DNA of 30,004 nt from a virus. Both the position numbers and the translations under genes were made by a program. Below, piece after piece: positions 1 through 6,244 of the stretch. The notes below the pieces were generated by a model, which saw only the letters and a list, made by a program, of their open reading frames with translations, had not been told where the DNA came from and searched no databases. The first letter of the stretch is position 1; each line of letters begins with the position of its first letter. The stretch spans positions 1 to 30,004 of the IMG/VR virus record IMGVR_UViG_3300044641_003159; one strand, 5' to 3'.

Positions 1-98
1 AACCTTCTTTAATAGTTGCACGTGCGTAAACAACTGAACTTGTTTCATCTTGAATGTTTGCAAAATTTGCAAGTGTTGAATGGTACAACTTTTCACGT
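1..98. repeat. Terminal direct repeat, left copy (circle closure)
   Basis: These 98 bases are identical to 29907-30004. The repeat lies inside one continuous coding frame: the tail protein starting at 283 reads leftward off the window start and continues in frame from the right end. It therefore marks an assembled circular or circularly permuted molecule of 29,906 bp. A repeat this short inside a gene looks like an assembler overlap rather than a packaging repeat. Confidence 0.93.
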
Positions 99-283
99 AT
101 AATTGGTGCGATATCTAACACACCATATCCACTTGCGTTCGGCTGTACGTTAATTGTGAAATCACCAAAATCAAATATGTAACGAAAACCTGCGTTACCA
201 CTATTCGTTGACGATGCAACGTAGATAAGACGTTGACCAACTGGTGTAAATTGTTCGGGTTGTTGTTGAATTGTAATTGCCAT
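1..283 (-). CDS. Tail/baseplate-type structural protein, N-terminal part (continues at 28960-30004)
   Basis: ATG at 281-283 starts MAITIQQQPEQFTPVGQR, and the frame is open to base 1. Through the 98-bp terminal repeat it joins, in frame, the leftward frame ending at 28960, giving one protein of about 409 residues. It lies between the HK97-gp10-like gene (290-832) and the 966-residue tail protein, a run of leftward virion genes. The start is preceded by a short A/T-rich gap after the stop of 290-832. Its composition (many Thr, Asn, Tyr; no membrane segment) suits a beta-rich tail protein. I know similar proteins next to large tail proteins in Bacteroidetes phages, but the exact role (distal tail, baseplate) is inferred from position only. 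Confidence 0.8.
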   Translation of the reverse strand, partial: MAITIQQQPEQFTPVGQRLIYVASSTNSGNAGFRYIFDFGDFTINVQPNASGYGVLDIAPIIREKLYHSTLANFANIQDETSSVVYARATIKEG

Positions 284-289
284 AATTCT

Positions 290-832
290 TTATTTAAATT
301 CAGTATTTAATGTTGCTTCAAAATCTTTTCCATAAGCAACAAATAATTTTTCTTCGTATTCATCCCACGTGTTTTCGAGCGCATACTCAAATGCATTCCA
401 ACCTTTGATGCCTTTCTTACCAATGCTTCGCGCAATCAAGAACGCAACACTTCGCTTTAACGATTCAGTTTGTTTTTGTATGCGACCATCTTTATCGCGT
501 AGCTTAATGCCACGTTGATTGATCCATTCATAAATGACATTTGATGGTGGTGCTTTTTTATTCGCTCCACGCCCTTCTTCCATTGAACCAAAATACTTAC
601 TTGCTTTTCCTTTCGCAAATACACTAACACCGATTGATGTTTTTTTGATTTTCAATCTGTATGCAAGTGATTTATTCATCGTTCCAGTATTAACGCGATT
701 TGTTGTTAATGAACGACCTGCACCCGTTGTTGTTTTGCGTTTCATTCTATAATCGCTTTGCATCAACTCAATAAAACGCTTTGCCATTTCATCAATAACT
801 GAAAAGAAGTTCGGCATTTTTTCTCGCGTCAT
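290..832 (-). CDS. HK97-gp10-like head-tail/tail completion protein
   Basis: 180 residues, starting at an ATG that overlaps the stop of the upstream gene (ATGA at 829-832). The centre has the pattern of the HK97 gp10-like family: MEEGRGANKKAPPSNVIYEW, followed by a GI turn, then AFLIARSIGKKGIKGW. Members of that family are small neck or tail-completion proteins that join head and tail. The very basic N-terminal third (MKRKTTTGAGR) fits contact with DNA or with the acidic connector surface. It sits between a fibre-type gene and the large tail proteins in the leftward virion operon. Family assignment is by motif and context; the exact neck position is not proven. Confidence 0.72.
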   Translation of the reverse strand: MTREKMPNFFSVIDEMAKRFIELMQSDYRMKRKTTTGAGRSLTTNRVNTGTMNKSLAYRLKIKKTSIGVSVFAKGKASKYFGSMEEGRGANKKAPPSNVIYEWINQRGIKLRDKDGRIQKQTESLKRSVAFLIARSIGKKGIKGWNAFEYALENTWDEYEEKLFVAYGKDFEATLNTEFK

Positions 833-1023
833 TTCATCACGGTTTTAAATTCTTCAAGTGTATTAATTACTTGCGTGTTTATGATGCATGGTAAAATGAT
901 TGCATAAATACCTTCGTTCAAATGCAAGTGAATGCATTGCTCATCTATTACTTCATACTCGTGAAATACATACACGTTGTTTCTGTACGTCAATTCCAAA
1001 CCTTTTACTTCTATCGATTCCAT
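829..1023 (-). CDS. Small hypothetical protein in the tail operon
   Basis: 64 residues from ATG at 1021-1023. The stop overlaps the start of the gp10-like gene by four bases, and the gene begins one base after the stop of the fibre gene, so it is translationally coupled on both sides. It is acidic, with a hydrophobic strand-rich middle (YAIILPCII) and two cysteines, and has no membrane segment that I would trust. I do not recognise it. Tight coupling within virion genes suggests a tail or neck role. Confidence 0.7.
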   Translation of the reverse strand: MESIEVKGLELTYRNNVYVFHEYEVIDEQCIHLHLNEGIYAIILPCIINTQVINTLEEFKTVMK

Positions 1024-1024
1024 C

Positions 1025-2113
1025 TTACGAATTCTTATTTATTTGTACGTGTATAAATGAACTAATTGTGCTATCTGCTGCACTTGTGTTTTGCACCGAT
1101 ATGACAAGATATTGGTCAATTGTCCAATCGATATTTGAACTCACTACAACGGTACCAGTTTGCGCATCATCTGTGTATACCCCAGCTATTGGAAAGCTCT
1201 CAGTGTTTGTACTTGATTTAACTGCTAATTGTCGAACCATTTGTGAGAATCTTGAAGTGTTGGCATTCGACGAAATAGCAACGTTAGCACCACCTATTAC
1301 TGCAGTTGTATTTACATATGCGCGAACAGATAACAAACCTGCCGTGCCCGTTTTACGAACGCGATTTCTGAATGTAATTACATCACCCACTGCAACTGTA
1401 TTAGCTGGAATTAAGATACTATCTGTTAATGTGTTGGCTGTTGTGCCTGTGACAGCAGTGCCATCTGTTGTCTTGATTTTATTAATGATTGGAAGTGGCT
1501 GTTCAAATGTTGGTCTAATTTGTAACACACCATTAACTGCACTATGAATTACAATTGCAACCGTTACTTGGTTGTTTGGATATGTCGGCATAGTAGTAGT
1601 AAAACCACCTGCACTTGTACTTGATGCGTAAAGAATATCACCATCAGCAAATGCACTTGTATCGATACCGCGCAATTGTCCAAAATGCATAACCATTCCA
1701 TCTGCTCCATTAGCAATTGATTCAGCCGTTACACCCATGCAATATTTACTTGGGTAGGTTCCATTAGCTAAGAATGGCGCTATTTTAATTCTACCACTTG
1801 CGCCTAGTGTACCGTCAGCTCTTACTACCGTACCTGCAGGAATAGTAGAGCCTGTCTGATTCTTTGCATAGTAAAACGTATCTTGCATTAACTGCCCCAC
1901 GTGCCCATTTAAAACAAGCTGTAGCGTACTGTGGTCAACATCCCAACTTAAAGTTCCCTGAGTAGTTGGCGTTCCGGTTGGTGTTGTATCGAAATTAACA
2001 AAACCTGCATCTAAACCATATTCACCCAAGTCAACATTTTGGGTTGCACCTGTGTATGGCACTCCACCACCACCACCACTTGCAACTGCTTTTATGTAGA
2101 AATCTTTACTCAT
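1025..2113 (-). CDS. Fibre-type virion protein
   Basis: 362 residues, ATG at 2111-2113 overlapping the upstream stop by four bases. A short N-terminal anchor is followed by a Gly-rich hinge (GGGGG) and PYTGATQNVDLG, a motif I know from the start of phage fibre or head-fibre repeats in Bacteroidetes phages. Next comes a middle domain with TIPAGTVVRADGTLG, GVTAESIANG and QLRGIDTSAFADGDILY, typical of a beta-rich fibre shaft domain. The last ~150 residues are Ser/Thr/Val/Asn-rich beta sequence, a likely receptor-facing knob. No enzyme motif is seen. It could be a tail or a head fibre; position next to the tail-terminator-like gene favours tail. Confidence 0.75.
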   Translation of the reverse strand: MSKDFYIKAVASGGGGGVPYTGATQNVDLGEYGLDAGFVNFDTTPTGTPTTQGTLSWDVDHSTLQLVLNGHVGQLMQDTFYYAKNQTGSTIPAGTVVRADGTLGASGRIKIAPFLANGTYPSKYCMGVTAESIANGADGMVMHFGQLRGIDTSAFADGDILYASSTSAGGFTTTMPTYPNNQVTVAIVIHSAVNGVLQIRPTFEQPLPIINKIKTTDGTAVTGTTANTLTDSILIPANTVAVGDVITFRNRVRKTGTAGLLSVRAYVNTTAVIGGANVAISSNANTSRFSQMVRQLAVKSSTNTESFPIAGVYTDDAQTGTVVVSSNIDWTIDQYLVISVQNTSAADSTISSFIHVQINKNS

Positions 2114-2571
2114 ATACTTGAAGGTGTATCACAAGAACTCCAATAATAAGGCACTACCATATCGAATGTAATTGTCCAACCAGTTAACACGTTTGCGAAT
2201 TCTTCAATGAATGGTTCAATCGAAACATTCTGCACACTTATCAATTCACCAAACACTTGTCTATTCGTCATAACGTTTGCAATGAAGTCTTCAACGATTT
2301 GTTGCAAGTCACTCAACACTTCTTTTTGATAATCAGTTTTTGTTTCTTTGTCGCGTGGTAGATCCGCGAGAATTATTTGAAAAGAAAATGTTTTTGCACC
2401 AGTTGCATAACTAACTGATGGTGGTATTACTTGGAACATTGGAAATTCATTCCACTTTTCAATGTCGAACGTATCGATGTGACCAAAGCGAAATTCTTTG
2501 ATGATGTAATGAGCATCAACCCACGTTTGGAATTTATTGATAACTTCGTTTAATGATTGTATTTGTGACAT
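2110..2571 (-). CDS. Tail-terminator/neck-like protein
   Basis: 153 residues, ATG at 2569-2571. The pattern FSFQIILADLPRDKETKTDY, then VLSDLQQIVEDFI, then IEPFIEEFANVLTGWTITFD and a C-terminal VPYYWSSCDTP is one I know from small neck or tail-terminator-like proteins in Bacteroidetes phages. The stop overlaps the fibre gene start (ATGA). Its 5' end is overlapped by the hidden -1 frame that follows the chaperone gene (stop at 2534), so translation may be coupled to that product. No membrane segment or enzyme motif. Role is inferred from family resemblance and position. Confidence 0.65.
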   Translation of the reverse strand: MSQIQSLNEVINKFQTWVDAHYIIKEFRFGHIDTFDIEKWNEFPMFQVIPPSVSYATGAKTFSFQIILADLPRDKETKTDYQKEVLSDLQQIVEDFIANVMTNRQVFGELISVQNVSIEPFIEEFANVLTGWTITFDMVVPYYWSSCDTPSSI

Positions 2572-2704
2572 AATTGTAATCGAGCATATAGTTCATATAA
2601 GTAAATAGCTCCCACGCCTTTTTTTCGCTAATTAAATCCAACTTTGTTAAATCTCTATCGCAGGCTTCCATAAACATATGGTAAAAGCCGTAGCGACCTA
2701 ACAC
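2534..2704 (-). CDS. T-like extension of the tail-assembly chaperone (-1 frame)
   Basis: This frame is open from about 2851 to a TAA at 2534-2536 and lies -1 relative to the chaperone gene 2710-3285. It fills the otherwise empty 2572-2709. Past the chaperone stop it reads LGRYGFYHMFMEACDRDLTK, then LISEKKAWELFTYM: aromatic-rich and helical, the style of the T half of G/GT chaperones in Bacteroidetes phages. The conserved part begins before any ATG, so it must be reached either by -1 frameshifting on the T-run at 2809-2815 (fusion of about 250 residues) or from the GTG at 2702-2704 in an A-rich context (56 residues; coordinates given for this case). Frameshifting is the better parallel to lambda G/GT. 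Confidence 0.7.
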   Translation of the reverse strand: MLGRYGFYHMFMEACDRDLTKLDLISEKKAWELFTYMNYMLDYNYVTNTIIKRSYQ

Positions 2705-2709
2705 TTGTT

Positions 2710-3285
2710 TTAATCCATCGTCAAATCTTGCATCTTGTTCTTCAACTCCATCAGCGTCTGCTCCAAAAATTCTTGGGAATTGTTGTTTAGTTCGCTTAGC
2801 AAAGTCGAAAAAAAAAGCATCGCACCGTTGAATTGTTCCAACGTCATTTGCTCAACGTACGATTCATTTAGCACACGATTTTCAATTGTGTATTTTTCAA
2901 TTGTGTACTTGTCAACAACACGTTTATCAATTGGTCTGTACAACACACCCATAATCTTAACGATGTTCGTATGCACATCTTTGCACCATTCAGATATATC
3001 AGCATATTCACCTGCAGTAATGTCATATAGATTTGGAATGAAACCAAAATCTTTATCACGAATTGTAATCACTTGAAAGAACTTCGCGCGTTCTTCTTGC
3101 AACGAATCAACGAACGCATTAATCAAAGTCGGCAAATCTTTGACTGGTATTTGTTTTGCTTTTTCTTTATCGATTTGACAGCACGCACACACTTGTTCGA
3201 TTTCATTTTTCGCTTGTTTAAAATCGCGATAGTGTTTAAGCGTGATGCTTGAATAATCTGCTGGAATGCTTACGCGTAATGCCAT
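2710..3285 (-). CDS. Tail-assembly chaperone (G-like)
   Basis: 191 residues from the ATG at 3283-3285 (MALRVSIPADYSSITLKHY), which is preceded by an A-rich leader. The frame is open further upstream to 3351, but that part (many Lys, Asn, His) reads like untranslated leader. The pattern SITLKHY, then DFGFIPNLYDITAGEYADIS, VLYRPIDKRVVDKY and a C-terminal AMLFFSTLLSEL helix is one I know from tail-assembly chaperone-like genes of Bacteroidetes phages. It contains the T_TTT_TTT slippery run at 2809-2815 and overlaps a -1 frame, the hallmark of G/GT genes that coat the tape measure before tail assembly. Oddly, the tape measure is far away in the same leftward operon (24.0-25.9 kb across the join). 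Confidence 0.72.
   Translation of the reverse strand: MALRVSIPADYSSITLKHYRDFKQAKNEIEQVCACCQIDKEKAKQIPVKDLPTLINAFVDSLQEERAKFFQVITIRDKDFGFIPNLYDITAGEYADISEWCKDVHTNIVKIMGVLYRPIDKRVVDKYTIEKYTIENRVLNESYVEQMTLEQFNGAMLFFSTLLSELNNNSQEFLEQTLMELKNKMQDLTMD
2809..2815 (-). promoter_or_regulatory. Putative -1 ribosomal frameshift site (T TTT TTT)
   Basis: On the coding strand, codons CTT TTT TTT TCG (2817-2806) form the heptamer T_TTT_TTT in the correct phase for a -1 slip. The run holds nine T. The -1 frame is open from here through the end of the chaperone gene and codes for a T-like domain beyond it. The slip would join residue 159 of the chaperone (counting from its ATG at 3285) to 91 new residues. 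A homopolymer sequencing error would be the main alternative. Confidence 0.6.
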
Positions 3286-3329
3286 ATTATTATGTTGTTT
3301 ATTTTCTACGAATAGATTCTTTTTGTTGT

Positions 3330-3560
3330 CTACGATCCACAATACAAGCAATCATCACCAGTATCGTTTAAAATTCTTTGTATCTCTTTATTAATTTCTT
3401 CATCACTCCACGTTGGATGGAATGCTTTGATTTGTGAACGCAAGAATGCGTTGTTGTTGTCGCTCATAATTTGTTTATTTTTTTTTAATATAACATTCCA
3501 TGCCCATTTGTCTTTTGGAGCATTCCACAATTCTTGAAGCATCGATTCTAATACACTCAT
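3330..3560 (-). CDS. Small hypothetical protein ending in CLYCGS
   Basis: 76 residues if started at the ATG at 3558-3560, which overlaps the upstream stop (ATGA). A second in-frame ATG at 3465-3467 has a strong A-rich leader and would give 45 residues. The C-terminal part has a helical stretch (SDEEINKEIQRILNDTGDD) and ends CLYCGS, a possible half zinc knuckle. The first 30 residues (LQELWNAPKDKWAWNVI) look truly coding, so the region may be two neighbouring small genes that became fused in frame. Function not recognised; it lies just before the tail chaperone. Confidence 0.6.
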   Translation of the reverse strand: MSVLESMLQELWNAPKDKWAWNVILKKNKQIMSDNNNAFLRSQIKAFHPTWSDEEINKEIQRILNDTGDDCLYCGS

Positions 3561-3799
3561 ATAATTAATTTATGTGTGTTGATATCGTGTTCTTCAAATA
3601 GATTTCTGATGTGTTCAAATACTTCTTCAACTCCTTTTTGATAGTCTGAATTTTGGTTCGTGTTGTATTTAGTAAATGTGCGATAAGAATTCGTTTGTAA
3701 CTCCCAAAGCATCATTGCCATATCAGTTGCCTTAACGCATCGTAAATGCGCAAGTGCATCATCACCATCATCCAAATTAAAAGTTAGTGTTGCTTTCAT
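3557..3799 (-). CDS. Small hypothetical phage protein
   Basis: 80 residues, ATG at 3797-3799 overlapping the upstream stop by four bases; its own stop overlaps the next start. MKATLTFNLDDGDDALAHLR, followed by an AMMLWELQTN helix and a C-terminal helix, matches a small hypothetical protein I often see in phages of several hosts. No known function. Acidic, soluble. Linked by overlaps to the small terminase upstream and the chaperone downstream. Confidence 0.68.
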   Translation of the reverse strand: MKATLTFNLDDGDDALAHLRCVKATDMAMMLWELQTNSYRTFTKYNTNQNSDYQKGVEEVFEHIRNLFEEHDINTHKLII

Positions 3800-4038
3800 T
3801 TGTACTTACGAATTAACTCAAAAGTTTTTTTTATGTCTTGCCAATTTAAATGTGGTTTATCATTTAGTTTTGAACCACTCCACGCAATGGTATATCCGTG
3901 ATTGGCATTAACAAAATCTTCGCGTTGAACTTTGTTACCATTAACAGCATCAAGATATATCCACGGGTAATTACCCACAAGCGAAATTTCAATTCCTATT
4001 TTTTTCAATCGATTAATGAACACTTCGATTTCGTTCAT
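3796..4038 (-). CDS. Small hypothetical phage protein (NYPWIYLDAVNG)
   Basis: 80 residues, ATG at 4036-4038 overlapping the small terminase stop. It contains IGIEISLVGNYPWIYLDAVN, then NHGYTIAWSG and an amphipathic C-terminal helix (DIKKTFELIRKYK). This pattern recurs in small Bacteroidetes-phage proteins of unknown function. It has no catalytic motif and no membrane segment. Translational coupling with terS suggests joint expression with packaging genes. Confidence 0.68.
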   Translation of the reverse strand: MNEIEVFINRLKKIGIEISLVGNYPWIYLDAVNGNKVQREDFVNANHGYTIAWSGSKLNDKPHLNWQDIKKTFELIRKYK

Positions 4039-4445
4039 AGCTTATCGTTGATTACAATTTGCACTGGTGCATCTGATACACCTGCTAATTCAGTTCGTTC
4101 AACATAACCCCTTTTCTTTCCCCTTGTCTTTAAATAAAAAATTGTTGCACTTGTATTTGGTGCATCTTGAACACGTATAACTTCACCGTCTGGTGTTGAA
4201 ACTTCGCGATGCGCTCCTTTTATCAATTCGAATAATTGACTTTCAGCAAAATCAAGTGCAAGGTCATTTAAAGATTCAACCTTTGCTTTATAATCTTCAT
4301 CGTTATTCATCCACAAATAATGCGTTGTTCTATCTATTCCAACTATCTGACACGCTGATGTTACTACACCCATCGTCTTTTCTAACGCTTGTAGCATAGC
4401 ATTCTTTTTTAATGTAGATTTTTGTTGTTTTATTTCTTCGCTCAT
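4035..4445 (-). CDS. Terminase small subunit-like DNA-binding protein
   Basis: 136 residues. A helix-turn-helix is visible at about residues 24-46 (MGVVTSACQIVGIDRTTHYL), followed by W-NNDEDYKAKVE, an acidic oligomerisation-type helix (SLNDLALDFAESQLFELIKG) and ATIFYLKTRGKKRGYVERTE. This is the arrangement of HTH-type small terminases, which recognise the packaging site and feed DNA to the large subunit. The large subunit here (12077-13384) is on the opposite strand in the early operon, so the two are not co-transcribed. The start overlaps the stop of the GIY-YIG gene by four bases. An alternative is a generic HTH regulator, less likely given the C-terminal pattern. Confidence 0.7.
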   Translation of the reverse strand: MSEEIKQQKSTLKKNAMLQALEKTMGVVTSACQIVGIDRTTHYLWMNNDEDYKAKVESLNDLALDFAESQLFELIKGAHREVSTPDGEVIRVQDAPNTSATIFYLKTRGKKRGYVERTELAGVSDAPVQIVINDKL

Positions 4446-5041
4446 AGTGGTATAGTTAACTGACGTTTTCTTTTCTCAATAAATAAATTGTTTTTAAAGA
4501 AATCATAGCGCATTAAATTTTTTATGTATTTGTTTGCTTCTTTATTCAAACTATTGTCATTATACCAATTACTTAATGTAGTAAGTAATCTTGGTACTTC
4601 ATTCGCTAATGCTTGAACAATTGTTATGTGTTTTGTATGACTTACAAATTTGTTGTTTTTAATTTTGATTGTGTAATAATAATATGGATCAAATGGTTTA
4701 GAATGTTTTTTTAATTCCTTCTTATTAATAACAATCATTTGCTTTCTTTTTTCTTTGCAGATATTTATACCACCACCACCTAATGCTATGTTTAAAACAT
4801 TTGGTTGCATAACAAAATCTTTATTTACAATATCTCTTTCTTTATCTAATGCTTCTTGACGTGTTTTGTGAAATGATATAATTTCTTTTTCAAAAAAATC
4901 TTTACCCAGTTCAGACATTAACTTTTTTAAATTAACACCAGAACCCATATAACCATCATTTAAATCTGATGTGCTATGAATGCCGATATAAATATTATCG
5001 GAATTTTTTTGTTTGATTTTATAGATGTAGTGATGCATCAT
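4442..5041 (-). CDS. GIY-YIG endonuclease (free-standing homing type)
   Basis: 199 residues from ATG at 5039-5041 (a second ATG follows directly). The GIY-YIG core is clear: YIYKI at residues 5-9, YIGIHS at 18-23, GYMGSG at 30-35, a catalytic-type R61 followed by EAL and E68, and NIALGGGG at 84-91. The C-terminal 100 residues are Lys/Asn-rich and may bind DNA. Such T4 Seg-like enzymes cut a specific site and spread by homing. It sits between an unknown gene and terS with a four-base overlap. Its codons are markedly A/T-rich (many ATA, AAA, TTA) compared with its neighbours, which suggests recent arrival. Confidence 0.82.
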   Translation of the reverse strand: MMHHYIYKIKQKNSDNIYIGIHSTSDLNDGYMGSGVNLKKLMSELGKDFFEKEIISFHKTRQEALDKERDIVNKDFVMQPNVLNIALGGGGINICKEKRKQMIVINKKELKKHSKPFDPYYYYTIKIKNNKFVSHTKHITIVQALANEVPRLLTTLSNWYNDNSLNKEANKYIKNLMRYDFFKNNLFIEKRKRQLTIPL

Positions 5042-5061
5042 ACGTTAATATAAATAGTAAA

Positions 5062-5415
5062 TCAATCTAATTTACTTTTAAAATGCAAAATTAATTGTTC
5101 CATCTTACTATCATAGTATTTTGAAAACGTGTTGAAACCTTCGTTATTCATCTCATAATTGCGATACAGAACACCGCGTAATCTTTGAGATGGTTTTTTC
5201 ATTGTGTCTTCTAAATCAGTTTTTAGTGATTCAACCATTTCGATTTCATCGCGTGAAAAAGATTCTTCTTTGAATAACAGATAACCAAATTGATTTGCAG
5301 TTGTAAATAATTCTGATGCTTGAACTGGTGTAAGTTCATTTGTACCAAAAGTTAATTTAAGTGTTTTGTCTTTCCGCGTTGTAACTGCTTCAAGTTGTGC
5401 AGGTATAAGTATCAT
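5062..5415 (-). CDS. Conserved hypothetical phage protein
   Basis: 117 residues, ATG at 5413-5415. The sequence LEAVTTRKDKTLKLTFGTNE followed by LTPVQASELF and a C-terminal KKPSQRLRGVLYRNYEMNN, YYDSKMEQLI is a pattern I recognise from hypothetical proteins of many Bacteroidetes phages, usually near the replication or packaging genes. Predicted soluble and helical. Function unknown. It is the first gene after the 406-bp non-coding stretch, so it is probably the first gene of a leftward transcript. Confidence 0.68.
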   Translation of the reverse strand: MILIPAQLEAVTTRKDKTLKLTFGTNELTPVQASELFTTANQFGYLLFKEESFSRDEIEMVESLKTDLEDTMKKPSQRLRGVLYRNYEMNNEGFNTFSKYYDSKMEQLILHFKSKLD

Positions 5416-5821
5416 TTGTTGTGAATTTTTTAAGATGAATATAGTTATTGATATGTATATATATTAATCATATTCAAAAGAAAAGAAAGAAAAAGAAAAA
5501 AGTTTAAAAAAGAAAAAGAAAGAAAAGAAAAAGACCCCCAAGAAAAACAAACGTTCACGCTTCAAAAGAAGCATTTACACGATCCAAGCATTGGTATATT
5601 GCAAGTGTTGACGTTTGATACTGCGCTATGTCCTACGCAGGTTAAATGATTAATGCTATGCATCAAATAAGAGTAAAAGAAAAGCGCAAATGGAGTAATG
5701 CAACAAACCACCAAATGCGCTTCCTTTTGATTTTGGAAATCCTAAACTAACTAAATATGATATGACAATTTGCATTACCACAAATATACGTTGATGTACC
5801 AATTAGTTGCTAGAATAATTA
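5416..5821. other. Non-coding region with hairpins and a polypurine tract
   Basis: No convincing reading frame is present on either strand; stops are frequent. Visible elements: a purine-only style tract of A and G at about 5476-5533 (pyrimidine run on the leftward transcript); a hairpin GCTTC-AAAA-GAAGC at 5559-5572; CTGCG/CGCAG at 5621-5640 with a 10-base loop; AAGCGCA/TGCGCTT at 5682-5722; and a 9-base inverted pair GTAATGCAA/TTGCATTAC at 5695-5703 and 5770-5778. A -7-type promoter element on the minus strand at 5781-5788 would make all of this a structured leader of about 360 nt for the gene at 5062-5415, or a separate RNA. Confidence 0.55.
5781..5788 (-). promoter_or_regulatory. Putative leftward Bacteroidota-type -7 element
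   Basis: On the minus strand this reads TATATTTG, an exact match to the Bacteroidota -7 consensus TAnnTTTG and identical to the rightward promoter element at 7188-7195. No clear TTTG lies 19-21 bp upstream, so this is a partial match. It would start a transcript near 5774 through the hairpin-rich leader. Confidence 0.38.
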
Positions 5822-6244
5822 TCAAGAACTTTTCAAAGATTCACGCATTGTTTTTATCTCGCGTTTAATACACGCACTACAAGTTGAACGTTCATTGTAT
5901 GCTTGTGTAATTTGGTCTTTGTAAGCATAGAACTTGTTACGTTGTGCATCGTCAATCTTACCAGTTGCTTCGATTACATCAAGCAATTCAATTAACGCAA
6001 TTTTTTCTTCATCAGTTAAGAGACCTTTCCATTTACCTGCTGGACAAGTTGCAAGTGAAAGTTTTGCTTTGATGGGCATTACACAACCACACAAGTGAAT
6101 TGATTTCTTTCGATAAAGAACTTCAATTTGTTCTTCACCACCTACGATTAACGATCCACACGATTGTGTTGTTGCTTCAAAAAATTTACAATTGCGACAG
6201 ATTTCTAACCTGCGATTGTATTCAGAACTTCTAACGAATAACAT
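5822..6244 (-). CDS. Cys-rich, probably zinc-binding protein
   Basis: 140 residues. Cysteines sit as C16-x2-C19, C29, C52-x-C54 and C67, with a further C122-x2-C125 near the end, giving a likely zinc ribbon in the first half (CRNCKFF, LCGCVMPIK, CPAGKW) and an acidic helical second half. The start ATG (6242-6244) lies inside the 3' end of the sigma-like gene (14-base overlap), so the two are probably co-translated. I know similar small Cys-rich proteins from Bacteroidetes phages without an assigned function. A role in transcription together with the sigma-like neighbour is inference only. Confidence 0.7.
   Translation of the reverse strand: MLFVRSSEYNRRLEICRNCKFFEATTQSCGSLIVGGEEQIEVLYRKKSIHLCGCVMPIKAKLSLATCPAGKWKGLLTDEEKIALIELLDVIEATGKIDDAQRNKFYAYKDQITQAYNERSTCSACIKREIKTMRESLKSS

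Noticed and set aside
1-98. Direct terminal repeat as a packaging (DTR) end
   Set aside because: Too short, lies within a coding frame that continues across it; best explained as an assembly overlap of a circular map.
900-1547. Long rightward open frame (215 codons) opposite the fibre gene
   Set aside because: It is the antisense of the fibre and its neighbour; cysteine/leucine-rich nonsense composition, no A-rich leader, while the leftward frames show family motifs and four-base overlaps.
5476-5533. Purine tract as a CRISPR-like or tandem repeat
   Set aside because: Low-complexity A/G sequence without a fixed repeat unit or spacers.
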